The notes under the pieces are model-generated. The model ran no database searches. It saw only the letters and a program-made list of their open reading frames with translations, and was not told the DNA's origin. DNA of 64,000 nt. Source: Mycobacterium marinum (GTDB lineage: Bacteria; Actinomycetota; Actinomycetes; Mycobacteriales; Mycobacteriaceae). How positions within the stretch are numbered: the stretch's first letter is position 1; each line of letters starts with the position of its first letter. Below, piece by piece: positions 8,334-16,965 of this stretch. The position numbers were made by a program, and so were the translations under genes. The stretch is taken from NCBI RefSeq assembly GCF_003391395.1, contig NZ_CP024190.1, positions 3,038,001 through 3,102,000 of the forward strand, written 5' to 3'.

Positions 8334-8696
8334 ATGTCAGACCAGCACCATCACGAGGTTCTCGAGGAATTGCGGCCCCAACACCGGGCGCTTCGTCAGC
8401 AGATCCCGGAGGTCTACAAGGGATTCGCGGCGCTCAGCGGTGCCGCCTTCGCCGACGGCTCCCTCAGCCGCAAGGTCAAGGAGCTCATGGCGATGGCGAT
8501 CGGTGTCGTGGAAGGGTGTGACGGCTGCATTGCCTCCCATGCCCAGGCTGCCGCACGTGCGGGGGCCACTCCGGAGGAAGCCGCTGAGGCCATCGGCGTA
8601 ACCATCTTGATGCACGGCGGACCGGCCACGATTTACGGTGCGCGGGCCTACACCGCGTTTTGCGAATTCGCGGAGGCCCAAACCAACGCCACCTGA
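8334..8696 (+). CDS. AhpD-like / carboxymuconolactone decarboxylase-family protein
   Basis: 120 aa. The CxxC...H signature EGCDGCIASHAQAA (around residues 62-75) marks the AhpD-like branch, in which the two cysteines form a peroxidase-type redox centre. The rest is the all-helical CMD fold. It matches Rv1767 in size and context. It is third in the operon after the repressor and DUF302 genes. The 54-base gap before it contains CACCC-AA-GGGGGGT (about 8311-8324), a degenerate version of the operator. Confidence 0.88.
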   Translation: MSDQHHHEVLEELRPQHRALRQQIPEVYKGFAALSGAAFADGSLSRKVKELMAMAIGVVEGCDGCIASHAQAAARAGATPEEAAEAIGVTILMHGGPATIYGARAYTAFCEFAEAQTNAT

Positions 8697-8892
8697 TGGT
8701 CTCAGCTGCTGCGCGGCGTTCCCGGAAGCGTCGGAAGTGCGGCCGGCTGAAACGTTCCGGCGCCATCGAGCGAAACGCTTGATAGGTCACCCGCAAATGC
8801 GGGGTGTGCTGACTTGATAGCGATACCCTTGCCGAGGGTTCGATGGCGACCGGGCGGCTGCCGGGTCTGTGTGACGTGGTGGGAGGTCACTG

Positions 8893-10770
8893 ATGTCGTA
8901 TCTCATCGCAGCGCCAGAGATGGTGGCTGCGGCGGCTACCGATCTGGCGAGCGTTGGCTCATCGATAAGCGCGGCCAATGCCGCCGCCGCTGCCCCAACG
9001 ATGTCGGTGCTCGCCGCTGGCGCTGACGAGGTATCGGCTGTGGTCGCGGCGTTGTTCGACGCACATGCCCAGGCCTATCAGTCCCTGAGTGCGCAGGCCG
9101 CGCTGTTTCATGAGCAGTTCGTGCAGGCGCTCAACGCGGGTGCGGGTTCCTACGCTCTGGCCGAGGCGGCCAGCGTCTCACCCCTGCAGGACGCGCTGAA
9201 CCTGATCAATGCACCGACCCAGGCGCTCTTCGGCCGGCCGCTGATCGGCAATGGCGCAGACGGGGCGCCGGGAACCGGGCAAAGCGGTGGTAATGGCGGG
9301 TTTCTGTACGGCAACGGCGGCAACGGCGGGTCCGGCGCCAACAATCAGGGTGGGGGCAACGGCGGCAGTGCCGGGCTCTGGGGCAACGGCGGCAGCGGCG
9401 GAGCCGGGGGAGACTCCACCGTCGCGGGTGTCAACGGATTCAACGGGGGTGCCGGGGGCAGCGGCGGGCTGCTGTGGGGCAACGGCGGTGCCGGCGGGGC
9501 CGGCGGCAACGGCGGCGGCGCTCCGCTAGCCGGGTTTGTGGGTACCAGCGGCGGAAACGGCGGCAACGGTGGAGGGGCAGGACTGCTCTACGGCTACGGA
9601 GGTGCCGGTGGCGCCGGCGGGACCGGCGGGGTGGCGCCGCCCACCGGCGTCGGGCAGACCATTCTGTCGGCGGGCGGCGTTGGCGGGACCGGGGGTGCCG
9701 GCGGCGGTGGTGCGGCTCTGATCGGCTTCGGTGGTGCCGGCGGCACCGGTGGCACCGGTGGGCTCAGCGACACGACGACCGAGACCATCGGCGGATATGG
9801 CGGCATGGGCGGGCTCGGTGGTCAGAGCGGGGTCCTGTTCGGCACGCCCGGTGCAGGTGGGGCCGGTGGCGCCGGAGGTGCCGGCGTCGGGACGTTCGCG
9901 AGCCCCGGTGGACATGGCGGCTCCGGCGGCGATGCCGGCGCAATTGGTTTGTTCGGCAACGGCGCGGCCGGCGGCGACGGCGGTATCGGGGGCGATGGCG
10001 CCAGCGGTGGCAATGACGGGGGCAACGGCGGGGTGGGTGGCCTCGGTGGCGTAGGCGGCCCGGGAGGCTGGATCTTCGGCACGGGCGGGGCCGGCGGTAA
10101 CGGTGGCCTCGGTGGTTCCGGAGGCACGGGCGTGGTCACCGACGGTTTTGCCGGCTCAGGGGGCTTTGGTGGTGCCGGCGGTGACGCCCAGTTCCTTGGT
10201 TTCGGCGGCACCGGCGGCAGCGGTGGCGGTATCGGTGCCGGTGAAACCGCAGCGGTGCCGTTGACAACCCAGCCGGTGGGCGGGACTGGCGGCAATGGTG
10301 GGCGAGCCGGGCTGTTCTTCGGGGTCGGCGGGACCGGGGGCAACGGTGGGGCCACCAGCACCAACGGGGCGCTGTATGCCACCGGCGGCAACGGCGGTGA
10401 CGGCGGCCTGATCTTCGGCAACGGCGGTACCGGCGGAAACGGTGGCGCGGGCGGGGGCACCAGCGTCGGCGCGGGCGGCCAGGGTGGCGCGGCCTCGGCG
10501 TTCTTCGGCAATGGCGGAGCCGGCGGCGATGGCGGCGCGGGCGGCCAGGGAGCGGGCGGTGCCGGCGGCTCGGGTGCGCTGTTCTTCGGCAACGGCGGTG
10601 CCGGGGGCAACGGTGCGCCAGGGGGCACGGGCGTCGGTGGTACCGGCGGCAGTGCGGTGCTCATCGGCAACGGGGGCGACGGCGGCGACGGTACCGGAGG
10701 CGCGGCCGGTGGCGCCGGCGGTAGCGGCGGATTCATCTTCGGCCAGAACGGGTCGAACGGACTTCCCTAG
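8893..10770 (+). CDS. PE_PGRS31: PE_PGRS protein (PE_PGRS31-like)
   Basis: 625 aa. An N-terminal PE domain (about residues 1-92, MSYLIAAPEMVAAAATDL) is followed by the linker LINAPTQALFGRPLIGNGA and then a long GGxGGx repeat domain to the end (FGQNGSNGLP). PE_PGRS proteins are exported through ESX-5 to the cell surface. Size and neighbours (AhpD-like Rv1767 before, Rv1769-like after) match PE_PGRS31. A GGGAGG site precedes the ATG at 8893. Reverse-strand Pro-rich ORFs here are shadows of the repeat. Confidence 0.9.
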   Translation: MSYLIAAPEMVAAAATDLASVGSSISAANAAAAAPTMSVLAAGADEVSAVVAALFDAHAQAYQSLSAQAALFHEQFVQALNAGAGSYALAEAASVSPLQDALNLINAPTQALFGRPLIGNGADGAPGTGQSGGNGGFLYGNGGNGGSGANNQGGGNGGSAGLWGNGGSGGAGGDSTVAGVNGFNGGAGGSGGLLWGNGGAGGAGGNGGGAPLAGFVGTSGGNGGNGGGAGLLYGYGGAGGAGGTGGVAPPTGVGQTILSAGGVGGTGGAGGGGAALIGFGGAGGTGGTGGLSDTTTETIGGYGGMGGLGGQSGVLFGTPGAGGAGGAGGAGVGTFASPGGHGGSGGDAGAIGLFGNGAAGGDGGIGGDGASGGNDGGNGGVGGLGGVGGPGGWIFGTGGAGGNGGLGGSGGTGVVTDGFAGSGGFGGAGGDAQFLGFGGTGGSGGGIGAGETAAVPLTTQPVGGTGGNGGRAGLFFGVGGTGGNGGATSTNGALYATGGNGGDGGLIFGNGGTGGNGGAGGGTSVGAGGQGGAASAFFGNGGAGGDGGAGGQGAGGAGGSGALFFGNGGAGGNGAPGGTGVGGTGGSAVLIGNGGDGGDGTGGAAGGAGGSGGFIFGQNGSNGLP

Positions 10771-10804
10771 CGCGCACGGACCCCGCCGGCGGCAATTCAA
10801 GGGA

Positions 10805-10828
10805 AATTTGCACATCCCTGCGCAAATT
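10805..10828 (+). terminator. AT-rich hairpin after PE_PGRS31
   Basis: AATTTGC (10805-10811) pairs with GCAAATT (10822-10828) over a 10-base loop, 35 bases past the PE_PGRS31 stop. It is AT-rich in a GC-rich setting. A terminator role is inferred from position. Confidence 0.3.
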
Positions 10829-10928
10829 CGCAGGCGATCCGCACACAATGTGGCATATCCGGTGATCCCTGGGCGCAACATGGCCGATCCTCTGTCACTG
10901 CGTGGGCCACGTTCAGTAGGGTGGCGGC

Positions 10929-12170
10929 GTGCACGAGGTGGGTCGCGAGCAACGCTCGGACGAGATGGCCAGGCTAGATGAGCAGAATCGGTTACAGCGG
11001 TACGAGGAAGCGTTTGCCGACCAAGATGCACCGTTTGCGTTCGTGGACCTCGACGCGATGTGGAGCAATGCCGGCCAAATGCTTTCGCGCGCGGGCGACA
11101 AGCCGATCAGGGTGGCGTCCAAGTCATTGCGATGCAGGCCGCTGCAGCGCGAAATCCTGGACTCGAACCCACGATTCGAAGGTCTGATGACCTTCACGCT
11201 GGCCGAGACCCTCTGGCTGGCCGGACAGGGCTTCGACAACCTGTTGCTTGCCTATCCGACAACCGATCGCACCGGGCTGCGTGAGCTGGGCGAGCTAACC
11301 GCCGAAAACCCCGCGCGGGCGCCGATCGTCATGGTCGATAGCGTCGAACACCTCGACCTGATCGACCGAGCAACCGACAGGCCGGTTCGGCTGTGCCTGG
11401 ACCTCGACGCCGGCTATTGGCGAGCGGGAGGACGGGTCAAGGTCGGCCCGAAGCGCTCACCGTTGCACACCCCCGAACAAGCACGCGAGCTTGCGCTGGA
11501 GATCGCCCGGCGGCCACGGCTGAGACTGGTCGCACTCATGTCCTACGAAGGCCACATCGCCGGGTTCGGGGACCAGGTGGCAGGCAAATTCGCCCAAAAC
11601 GCGATCGTGCGCTGGATGCAGCGCGAATCCTTCGCAGAGCTGCGCGAACGCCGCGCTCGCGCCGTTGAACTGGTCAGCGAGGTCGCTGAACTCGAGATCG
11701 TCAATGCCGGCGGCACCGGAGACCTTCAACTGGTCGCCCACGAGTCCGCGGTCACCGAAGCGACCGCCGGCTCCGGGTTCTACGCGCCGACATTGTTTGA
11801 CTCCTACTCGGCGTTCTCCCTGCAGCCAGCGGCGATGTTTGCGTTGCCGATATGCCGCCGACCCGGAGCCAAGACCGTCACCGCGCTCGGCGGCGGCTAC
11901 CTGGCCAGCGGAGTCGGAGCAAAAGACCGGATGCCCAGCCCCTATCTGCCCAGCGGGTTGAAGCTCGACCCGATGGAGGGCACCGGCGAGGTGCAGACAC
12001 CGCTGTCGGGCCGCGCGGCGCGACGGCTCAAGGTTGGCGACAAGGTCTACTTCCGCCACACCAAGGCCGGCGAACTTTGTGAGCGATTCGATCGCTTGTA
12101 TCTGGTTCGTGGCGCGCAGGTCGTCGACGTCGTCCCGACCTACCGGGGTGAGGGACGCACATTTCTCTAA
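10929..12170 (+). CDS. Alanine racemase-fold PLP protein (Rv1769-like)
   Basis: 413 aa from a GTG. The N-terminal PLP barrel is recognisable: FAFVDLDAMWSNA, then Lys65 in VASKSLR as the Schiff-base lysine, a GYWRAGGRV segment, and a Gly-rich phosphate site (NAGGTGDLQL). The C-terminal domain (GGGYLASG onwards) resembles D-threonine aldolase / D-serine dehydratase-like proteins more than true alanine racemase. It therefore probably acts on a D-amino acid, but the substrate is unknown. It is followed 67 bases later by the M28 peptidase gene, probably in one operon. Confidence 0.85.
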   Translation: MHEVGREQRSDEMARLDEQNRLQRYEEAFADQDAPFAFVDLDAMWSNAGQMLSRAGDKPIRVASKSLRCRPLQREILDSNPRFEGLMTFTLAETLWLAGQGFDNLLLAYPTTDRTGLRELGELTAENPARAPIVMVDSVEHLDLIDRATDRPVRLCLDLDAGYWRAGGRVKVGPKRSPLHTPEQARELALEIARRPRLRLVALMSYEGHIAGFGDQVAGKFAQNAIVRWMQRESFAELRERRARAVELVSEVAELEIVNAGGTGDLQLVAHESAVTEATAGSGFYAPTLFDSYSAFSLQPAAMFALPICRRPGAKTVTALGGGYLASGVGAKDRMPSPYLPSGLKLDPMEGTGEVQTPLSGRAARRLKVGDKVYFRHTKAGELCERFDRLYLVRGAQVVDVVPTYRGEGRTFL

Positions 12171-12237
12171 CGAGCCAATAGCCTTCGGCGCCGGAAAAGG
12201 TTTGCCTCGCTTACGAATTGCGCGATAAGGAGCTGCA

Positions 12238-13443
12238 ATGAGTCCGATCACGGTACTGCCTACCGAGCTTGCCACGATGCGCACGATCATCGAGACGCTG
12301 GCACCGATCGAGCGATCGGCCGGTGACCCGGGTGAGCACGAGGCGGCACTGCGGATCGTGGACTGGCTTGATGCGGCTGGGGCGCAACATGCACGTATCG
12401 AAGAGGAGCAGTTCTACGACGGCTATCCGCAGCTACACGCCAGATTGTCGGCGGTCGGGGTCGGCGCGGCCGCCGCCGGGCTGATCAGTCGGCGGCTGCG
12501 CGGCGTTGCCGCGCTCGCCGGCGTGGGAGCCGGACTGGCGATCGCCGATGACTGCTCGAACGGGGTGCGCATCGCACGCAAGTCGCTCCAACAGCGGCGA
12601 ACGACGTGGAATGTTGTGGCCGAGGCCGGAGACCTTGACGGGCAGGAGACGGTTGTGGTGTGCGCCCACCATGACGCCGCCCACAGCGGAAAGTTCTTTG
12701 AGCCGGGCTATCAACGCTTCTTTGTCGAGCGGTTCCCGGGGATCGTCGAGCGCATTGACACCTCGCTACCGAACTGGTGGCCGTCAATCTTGGCGCCGAT
12801 CGTCGCCGGTGTCGGTGCTTGGCGCGGTAGCCGGAAAACGATGATCGCGGGCGCAGCCATGAGCGCGATCGGAGTAGCGGCGTTCACCGACATCGCTCGC
12901 AGTCCAATCGTGCCCGGGGCCAACGACAACCTCTCGGCCGTCGCGTTGCTTGTTGCCCTCGCCGAGCGGCTACGCGAGCGACCGGTGCCGGGCGTGCGGG
13001 TGCTACTGGTGTCACTCGGCGCCGAAGAACAACTGCAGGGTGGCGTTTACGGATTTGTCGCCCGCCACAAGCCCGAACTGGACCGGGACCACACGTATTT
13101 CCTCAATTTCGACACCATCGGCTCGCCCGAACTCATCATGCTCGAAGGTGAAGGCACCACGGTTATGGAGGATTACTACCATCGGCCATTCCGTGACCTG
13201 GTGGCGCGTGCCGCCGACCGGGCCGAGGCGCCGCTGCGGCGCGGCATGCGCTCTCGCAACAGCACCGACGCCGTGATCATGAGCCGGGCGGGTTACCCGA
13301 CGGCGTGCTTCTCGTCGATCGACCGCCACAAAGCGCTGTCGAATTACCATCAGATGTCCGATACGCCGGACAACGTCAATTATGAGACGGTGGCACACGC
13401 GGTCACCGTGGCCGAGTCGGTAGTGAGGGAGTTGGCGCGGTGA
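12238..13443 (+). CDS. M28-family metallopeptidase-like protein (Rv1770-like)
   Basis: 401 aa. Zinc-site motifs of M28 aminopeptidases appear in order: VVVCAHHDAAHSG (about residues 140-152), GANDNLSAVA (Asp ligand), LGAEEQLQGG (catalytic and ligand Glu), FLNFDTIG and SNYHQMSDTPD (final His). Hydrophobic stretches around residues 70-100 and 195-220 may be membrane-associated, which is unusual for a soluble aminopeptidase. No signal peptide is evident. A GGAG site precedes the ATG. The stop overlaps the GTG of the lactone dehydrogenase (GTGA), so the two are coupled. Confidence 0.85.
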   Translation: MSPITVLPTELATMRTIIETLAPIERSAGDPGEHEAALRIVDWLDAAGAQHARIEEEQFYDGYPQLHARLSAVGVGAAAAGLISRRLRGVAALAGVGAGLAIADDCSNGVRIARKSLQQRRTTWNVVAEAGDLDGQETVVVCAHHDAAHSGKFFEPGYQRFFVERFPGIVERIDTSLPNWWPSILAPIVAGVGAWRGSRKTMIAGAAMSAIGVAAFTDIARSPIVPGANDNLSAVALLVALAERLRERPVPGVRVLLVSLGAEEQLQGGVYGFVARHKPELDRDHTYFLNFDTIGSPELIMLEGEGTTVMEDYYHRPFRDLVARAADRAEAPLRRGMRSRNSTDAVIMSRAGYPTACFSSIDRHKALSNYHQMSDTPDNVNYETVAHAVTVAESVVRELAR

Positions 13444-14726
13444 AAACTGTGTGGAGAAATTGGGCTGGCGAGCAGTACTGTGCGCCGTCGGAGATTGTCC
13501 GGCCAGCTTCGGAAGCCGAATTGGCAGAGCTTGTCGCAAAAGCCGGCCAGCGCGGCGAGCGAGTGCGCGCGGTCGGCAGCGGGCACTCGTTCACCGACTG
13601 CGCATGCACTGACGGAGTGATGGTCGACATGGCCGGGATGCAGCGGATCGTCAACGTGGATCCCGAGGCCGGGCTGGCCACTGTCGAGGGCGGGGCCAAA
13701 CTGCGTCCACTCTTTTCGCAGCTCGCAGAGCACGGTCTGGCGCTGGAAAACCAGGGCGACATCGACAAGCAGTCCATCACCGGTGCGACCGCGACCGCGA
13801 CGCATGGGACCGGAGCCCGCTTCGCCAACGTGTCGGCGCAAATCGTTGCGCTACGACTGGTCACCGCCAGCGGTGAGGTCCTAGAGCTATCCGAGGGTGA
13901 TGACTATCTGGCAGCACGGGTGTCTATCGGCGCTCTCGGGGTGATTTCGCAGCTCACCCTCAAGGTAGTGCCGCTGTTCACGTTGCATCGTGACGACGAG
14001 CTCAAGCCCCTCGCTGAAACGCTCGAGCGGCTCGATGAGCATGTCGACAACAACGACCACTTCGAGTTTTTCGTGTTTCCCTATGCCGAGACGGCGCTGA
14101 CACGGACCACGCGCCGCAGCGAAGAGCCCCCCATGCCCGTACCCGAGTGGAGGCGTCGGGTGGGGGACCAATTCGAAAACGTTGGATTAGGCCTTGTCTG
14201 CCGGACCGGTCGGCAGTTCCCCAGCACAGCACCGAAACTGAATCGTCTGTTGACGAGTTTGATGTCGCCCTCGAGCGTGCAAGATCGTGGTTGGAAGGTC
14301 TACCCGAGTCCGCGCAACGTCAAATTCACCGAGATGGAGTACGCGATTCCGCGTGAGAATGCGCGGGAGGCGGTTCGCCGCGTCATCGAGGTCGTGCGCC
14401 GTCGCGACTTGCCGATCATGTACCCCCTCGAGGTCCGCTTCAGCGCTCCCGACGATGCGTTTCTGTCCACCGCCTACGAGCGGGACACCTGCTATATCGC
14501 GGTGCATCAGTACACCGGGATGGAATTCGAGACCTACTTCCGGGCGGTCGAAGCGATCATGGATGAGTACGGCGGCCGGCCACACTGGGGCAAGCGTCAC
14601 TATCAACGGGCTGCCAGCCTGCGGGAGCGCTATCCGGCCTGGGACCGCTTCACCGCGGTCCGCGACCGGCTGGATCCCAACCGCGTCTTTCTCAATGACT
14701 ACACCCGGCGGGTGCTGGGCGCCTGA
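13440..14726 (+). CDS. L-gulono-1,4-lactone dehydrogenase (Rv1771-like)
   Basis: 428 aa, the same length as the characterised M. tuberculosis Rv1771. The FAD-binding PCMH domain covers roughly residues 10-180 (VRAVGSGHSFTD and GATATATHGTG are FAD contacts). A C-terminal ALO-type domain follows and carries the HWGKRHY motif of sugar-lactone oxidoreductases. The known enzyme oxidises L-gulono-1,4-lactone to L-ascorbate using cytochrome c, not O2, as acceptor. The GTG overlaps the stop of the M28 gene; the functional link between them is unclear. Confidence 0.92.
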   Translation: MKTVWRNWAGEQYCAPSEIVRPASEAELAELVAKAGQRGERVRAVGSGHSFTDCACTDGVMVDMAGMQRIVNVDPEAGLATVEGGAKLRPLFSQLAEHGLALENQGDIDKQSITGATATATHGTGARFANVSAQIVALRLVTASGEVLELSEGDDYLAARVSIGALGVISQLTLKVVPLFTLHRDDELKPLAETLERLDEHVDNNDHFEFFVFPYAETALTRTTRRSEEPPMPVPEWRRRVGDQFENVGLGLVCRTGRQFPSTAPKLNRLLTSLMSPSSVQDRGWKVYPSPRNVKFTEMEYAIPRENAREAVRRVIEVVRRRDLPIMYPLEVRFSAPDDAFLSTAYERDTCYIAVHQYTGMEFETYFRAVEAIMDEYGGRPHWGKRHYQRAASLRERYPAWDRFTAVRDRLDPNRVFLNDYTRRVLGA

Positions 14727-14834
14727 CCCGGGGGTCGACTAACGGCCCCAATTCATGGGGACCAAAGTCATTGGCGGCCAACACGCTAGTGACCCCGGTC
14801 ACGGACTGGCGTACGTTTTGTGCGTGGAGTCAAC

Positions 14835-16199
14835 ATGACCGAATTCATGCGCAATAGTGACGCGTTTACCTGGTCGATGGAAAGCGATCCGCGCCTTCGA
14901 TCCACCGTCGTCACGGTCTTGTTGCTGGATCGATCTCCGGATTGGGATGAGGTTCGCCAGCGGTTCGACCTGATCAGCCGTGAGATGCCGATGTTTCGGC
15001 AGCGGGTGGTGGAATCCCCGCCACCCGCTCCGCCTCGATGGGAGCCCGACGCCGACTTCGAGTTGGACTACCACATGCGGCGGGTGACGGTGTCCGGAGC
15101 CGGGACGTTCGAGGATGTGCTCGAGATGGCCCGGTTGGCCGAGATGCAAGACTTCGACCGGGCCAGGGCGCTGTGGGAGACGACGCTGATCGAGGGCCTC
15201 CAAGATGGTGGTGCCGCCGTGATCTGCAAGTTCCACCACGCGCTCACCGATGGTGTCGGTGGCGTCCAGATCGCCATGCACCTGTTTGACCTGTCCGCAG
15301 AGGTCGGTGCACACCCGTCGCTGCCGGCGGTTGCGGAACTGCCCCGGCATTCGTGGCTCGACGGGTACCGCGACTCCTGGCGCTACGGTGTGTCCATGCT
15401 GGCCAGAGCGTTAACCGGAGCGATCAAGGGGGGGCCGCTGTTGCTGTACAACAGCCTGCGGCGGCCCGTAGTGACAGCGCGATCGGCCGCAGCCAACGCC
15501 GCCTCGGTTTACCGAACCGTTCGGCCACTGAACCACACCGGTTCTCCGCTGATCAAGGAACGCAGTTTGATCCGGCATCTCGGCGTCCTCGAGGTGCCTC
15601 GGCTGCAGTTGCGCGAGGCCGCCCACCGATGCGGGGGTGCACTCAACGACGCATTCGTGGCCGGAGTGGCCGGTGGACTACGCCTTTATCATGAGAAACA
15701 CGGTGTCGGCGTTGGTGACCTACACCTGACGATGCCGATCAGTCTGCGAACCGATGACGATGGTATGGGCGGCAACCGTATCACCATCATGCGCTTCGAT
15801 ATTCCGGTCGGCAAAGCCGACCCGGCACAGCGAATCAAGGCCATACACGAGCGGGTCAGCGCGGTGCGACAGGAAAAGTCGCTGCCGCATACGCAAGCCA
15901 TCGCCGGCTTTTTGAACCTGATGCCGCGGTGGTACATAGGTTCGGTTCTGCGGCATGTTGATTTTCTGACCAGCGATGTGCCCGGGGTGCCCGTGCCGGT
16001 GTTTCTGGGCGGGGCCGCAGTGCGCACCCAATACGCATTTGGTCCAACGATCGGTGCGGCGGTCAACGTCACCCTGTTGTCCTACGTGGATAGCTGCGCG
16101 CTCGGCATCAATGTCGATACCGGCGCCATCCCCGACTACGACGTGTTTTATAGCGCTCTGGTCGCTGGCTTTGACGAAGTCTTAGCGCTTGCGGTCTGA
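14835..16199 (+). CDS. WS/DGAT-family acyltransferase (second copy)
   Basis: 454 aa from the ATG at 14835, with GGAG at 14826-14829; a GTG at 14820 would add 5 residues. The catalytic motif is HHALTDG near residue 139. The N-terminus MTEFMRNSDAFTWSMESDP differs clearly from the MERLSGLD type at 1315, so this is a separate subfamily, not a recent duplicate. The C-terminal domain has TSDVPGVPVPVFLGGA in place of SNVPGP. It probably makes wax ester or triacylglycerol. Confidence 0.9.
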   Translation: MTEFMRNSDAFTWSMESDPRLRSTVVTVLLLDRSPDWDEVRQRFDLISREMPMFRQRVVESPPPAPPRWEPDADFELDYHMRRVTVSGAGTFEDVLEMARLAEMQDFDRARALWETTLIEGLQDGGAAVICKFHHALTDGVGGVQIAMHLFDLSAEVGAHPSLPAVAELPRHSWLDGYRDSWRYGVSMLARALTGAIKGGPLLLYNSLRRPVVTARSAAANAASVYRTVRPLNHTGSPLIKERSLIRHLGVLEVPRLQLREAAHRCGGALNDAFVAGVAGGLRLYHEKHGVGVGDLHLTMPISLRTDDDGMGGNRITIMRFDIPVGKADPAQRIKAIHERVSAVRQEKSLPHTQAIAGFLNLMPRWYIGSVLRHVDFLTSDVPGVPVPVFLGGAAVRTQYAFGPTIGAAVNVTLLSYVDSCALGINVDTGAIPDYDVFYSALVAGFDEVLALAV

Positions 16200-16782
16200 T
16201 TCGCTGCAAGAAGTCGCATCCGGCACCGCCCGAGGGTGGCTTCTGTCGGTTCGCGACTCCAGGCGGGAAGCACGAGATGCCCCGGCGGCAACCTGACCGA
16301 GCGGCTTCGGTTGTAACGCTTGCCGCGCCGGCATCGTTGAACTGTGCCGCCTGCCAATAATGAAGACGGGTAAGGCAAGCACGCCGGGATCCGGTGATGA
16401 GCGGTAACACTGCGATCGGCCGGGCTATCCAGCCATGCCGTGGTCGCGATTCAGGTTGACTCCCGCGGCAGGTTCAGTGTCAATCCTGTTGACAGAAAAT
16501 GGTTTTGGCCAGACTCACATGGAATTAATGTGCGCTAGTCAGCCCCGAGGTTCCATGACCATGAGAAATGGTCAGAAGGCGTCCTTATTGGAAGTCCCAG
16601 TGCCGCCGAAGTACTGACGAGCCCCCATACGCTCACTACCGTATGCCGCACATTCCGGTCGCGATGACGCGTTCACGGGAGTTGCTAGGACGGAACGCGG
16701 TTGATCGATACCTCGATTGGTGGTGGGTATCGGCGGTCACCCCGCAGCCTCTATCGGGGCAGGGCGAGGTCGAAAGGGGCTT
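16200..16782. other. Intergenic region, no gene seen
   Basis: 583 bases between the WS/DGAT and the short ORF before the PPE gene. ORFs on both strands are short and have no recognisable domain. Bases 16480-16540 are AT-richer than the surroundings and contain TTGACA at about 16489, a possible -35 element for the PPE transcript, but I do not see a convincing -10 at the right spacing. Confidence 0.4.
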
Positions 16783-16965
16783 ATGGTCGTGACGCGATTA
16801 ACTTCCGAGGGTTGGGCAACGGCCAGCAAGACGATGCTTCCGGTATCAAATCTGGCGAATTGGCAAAGCGGGGCGGGGTTTTCCAGTCGAACCCTGGCCG
16901 GGATCGGGGACGCCGGTGGCGATATCGCGACAGCGGCTTCGCGTGCAACTTCAAGAGGTCTGTAA
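16783..16965 (+). CDS. Short ORF coupled to a PPE gene, possibly a degenerate PE
   Basis: 60 aa starting MVVTRLTSEGWATAS. A GAAAGGGG site lies 4-11 bases upstream of the ATG, and the TAA overlaps the ATG of the PPE gene (TAATG at 16963-16967), a classic coupling arrangement and the place where PE partners normally sit. SEGWATAS and PVSNLANWQSGAGFS loosely resemble the PEGLAAAS and PVSLQTAAGFS parts of PE4/PE5-type proteins, with the middle missing. It may be a shrunken PE gene, but this likeness is weak. Confidence 0.4.
   Translation: MVVTRLTSEGWATASKTMLPVSNLANWQSGAGFSSRTLAGIGDAGGDIATAASRATSRGL

Noticed and set aside
9822..10736. Long Pro-rich minus-strand ORFs in all PE_PGRS genes (also 20219-20857, 21248-22225, 31424-32482)
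   Set aside because: They are complements of GGC/GGT repeats read as CCG/CCA proline codons; no start sites and the plus-strand PE domain defines the real gene.
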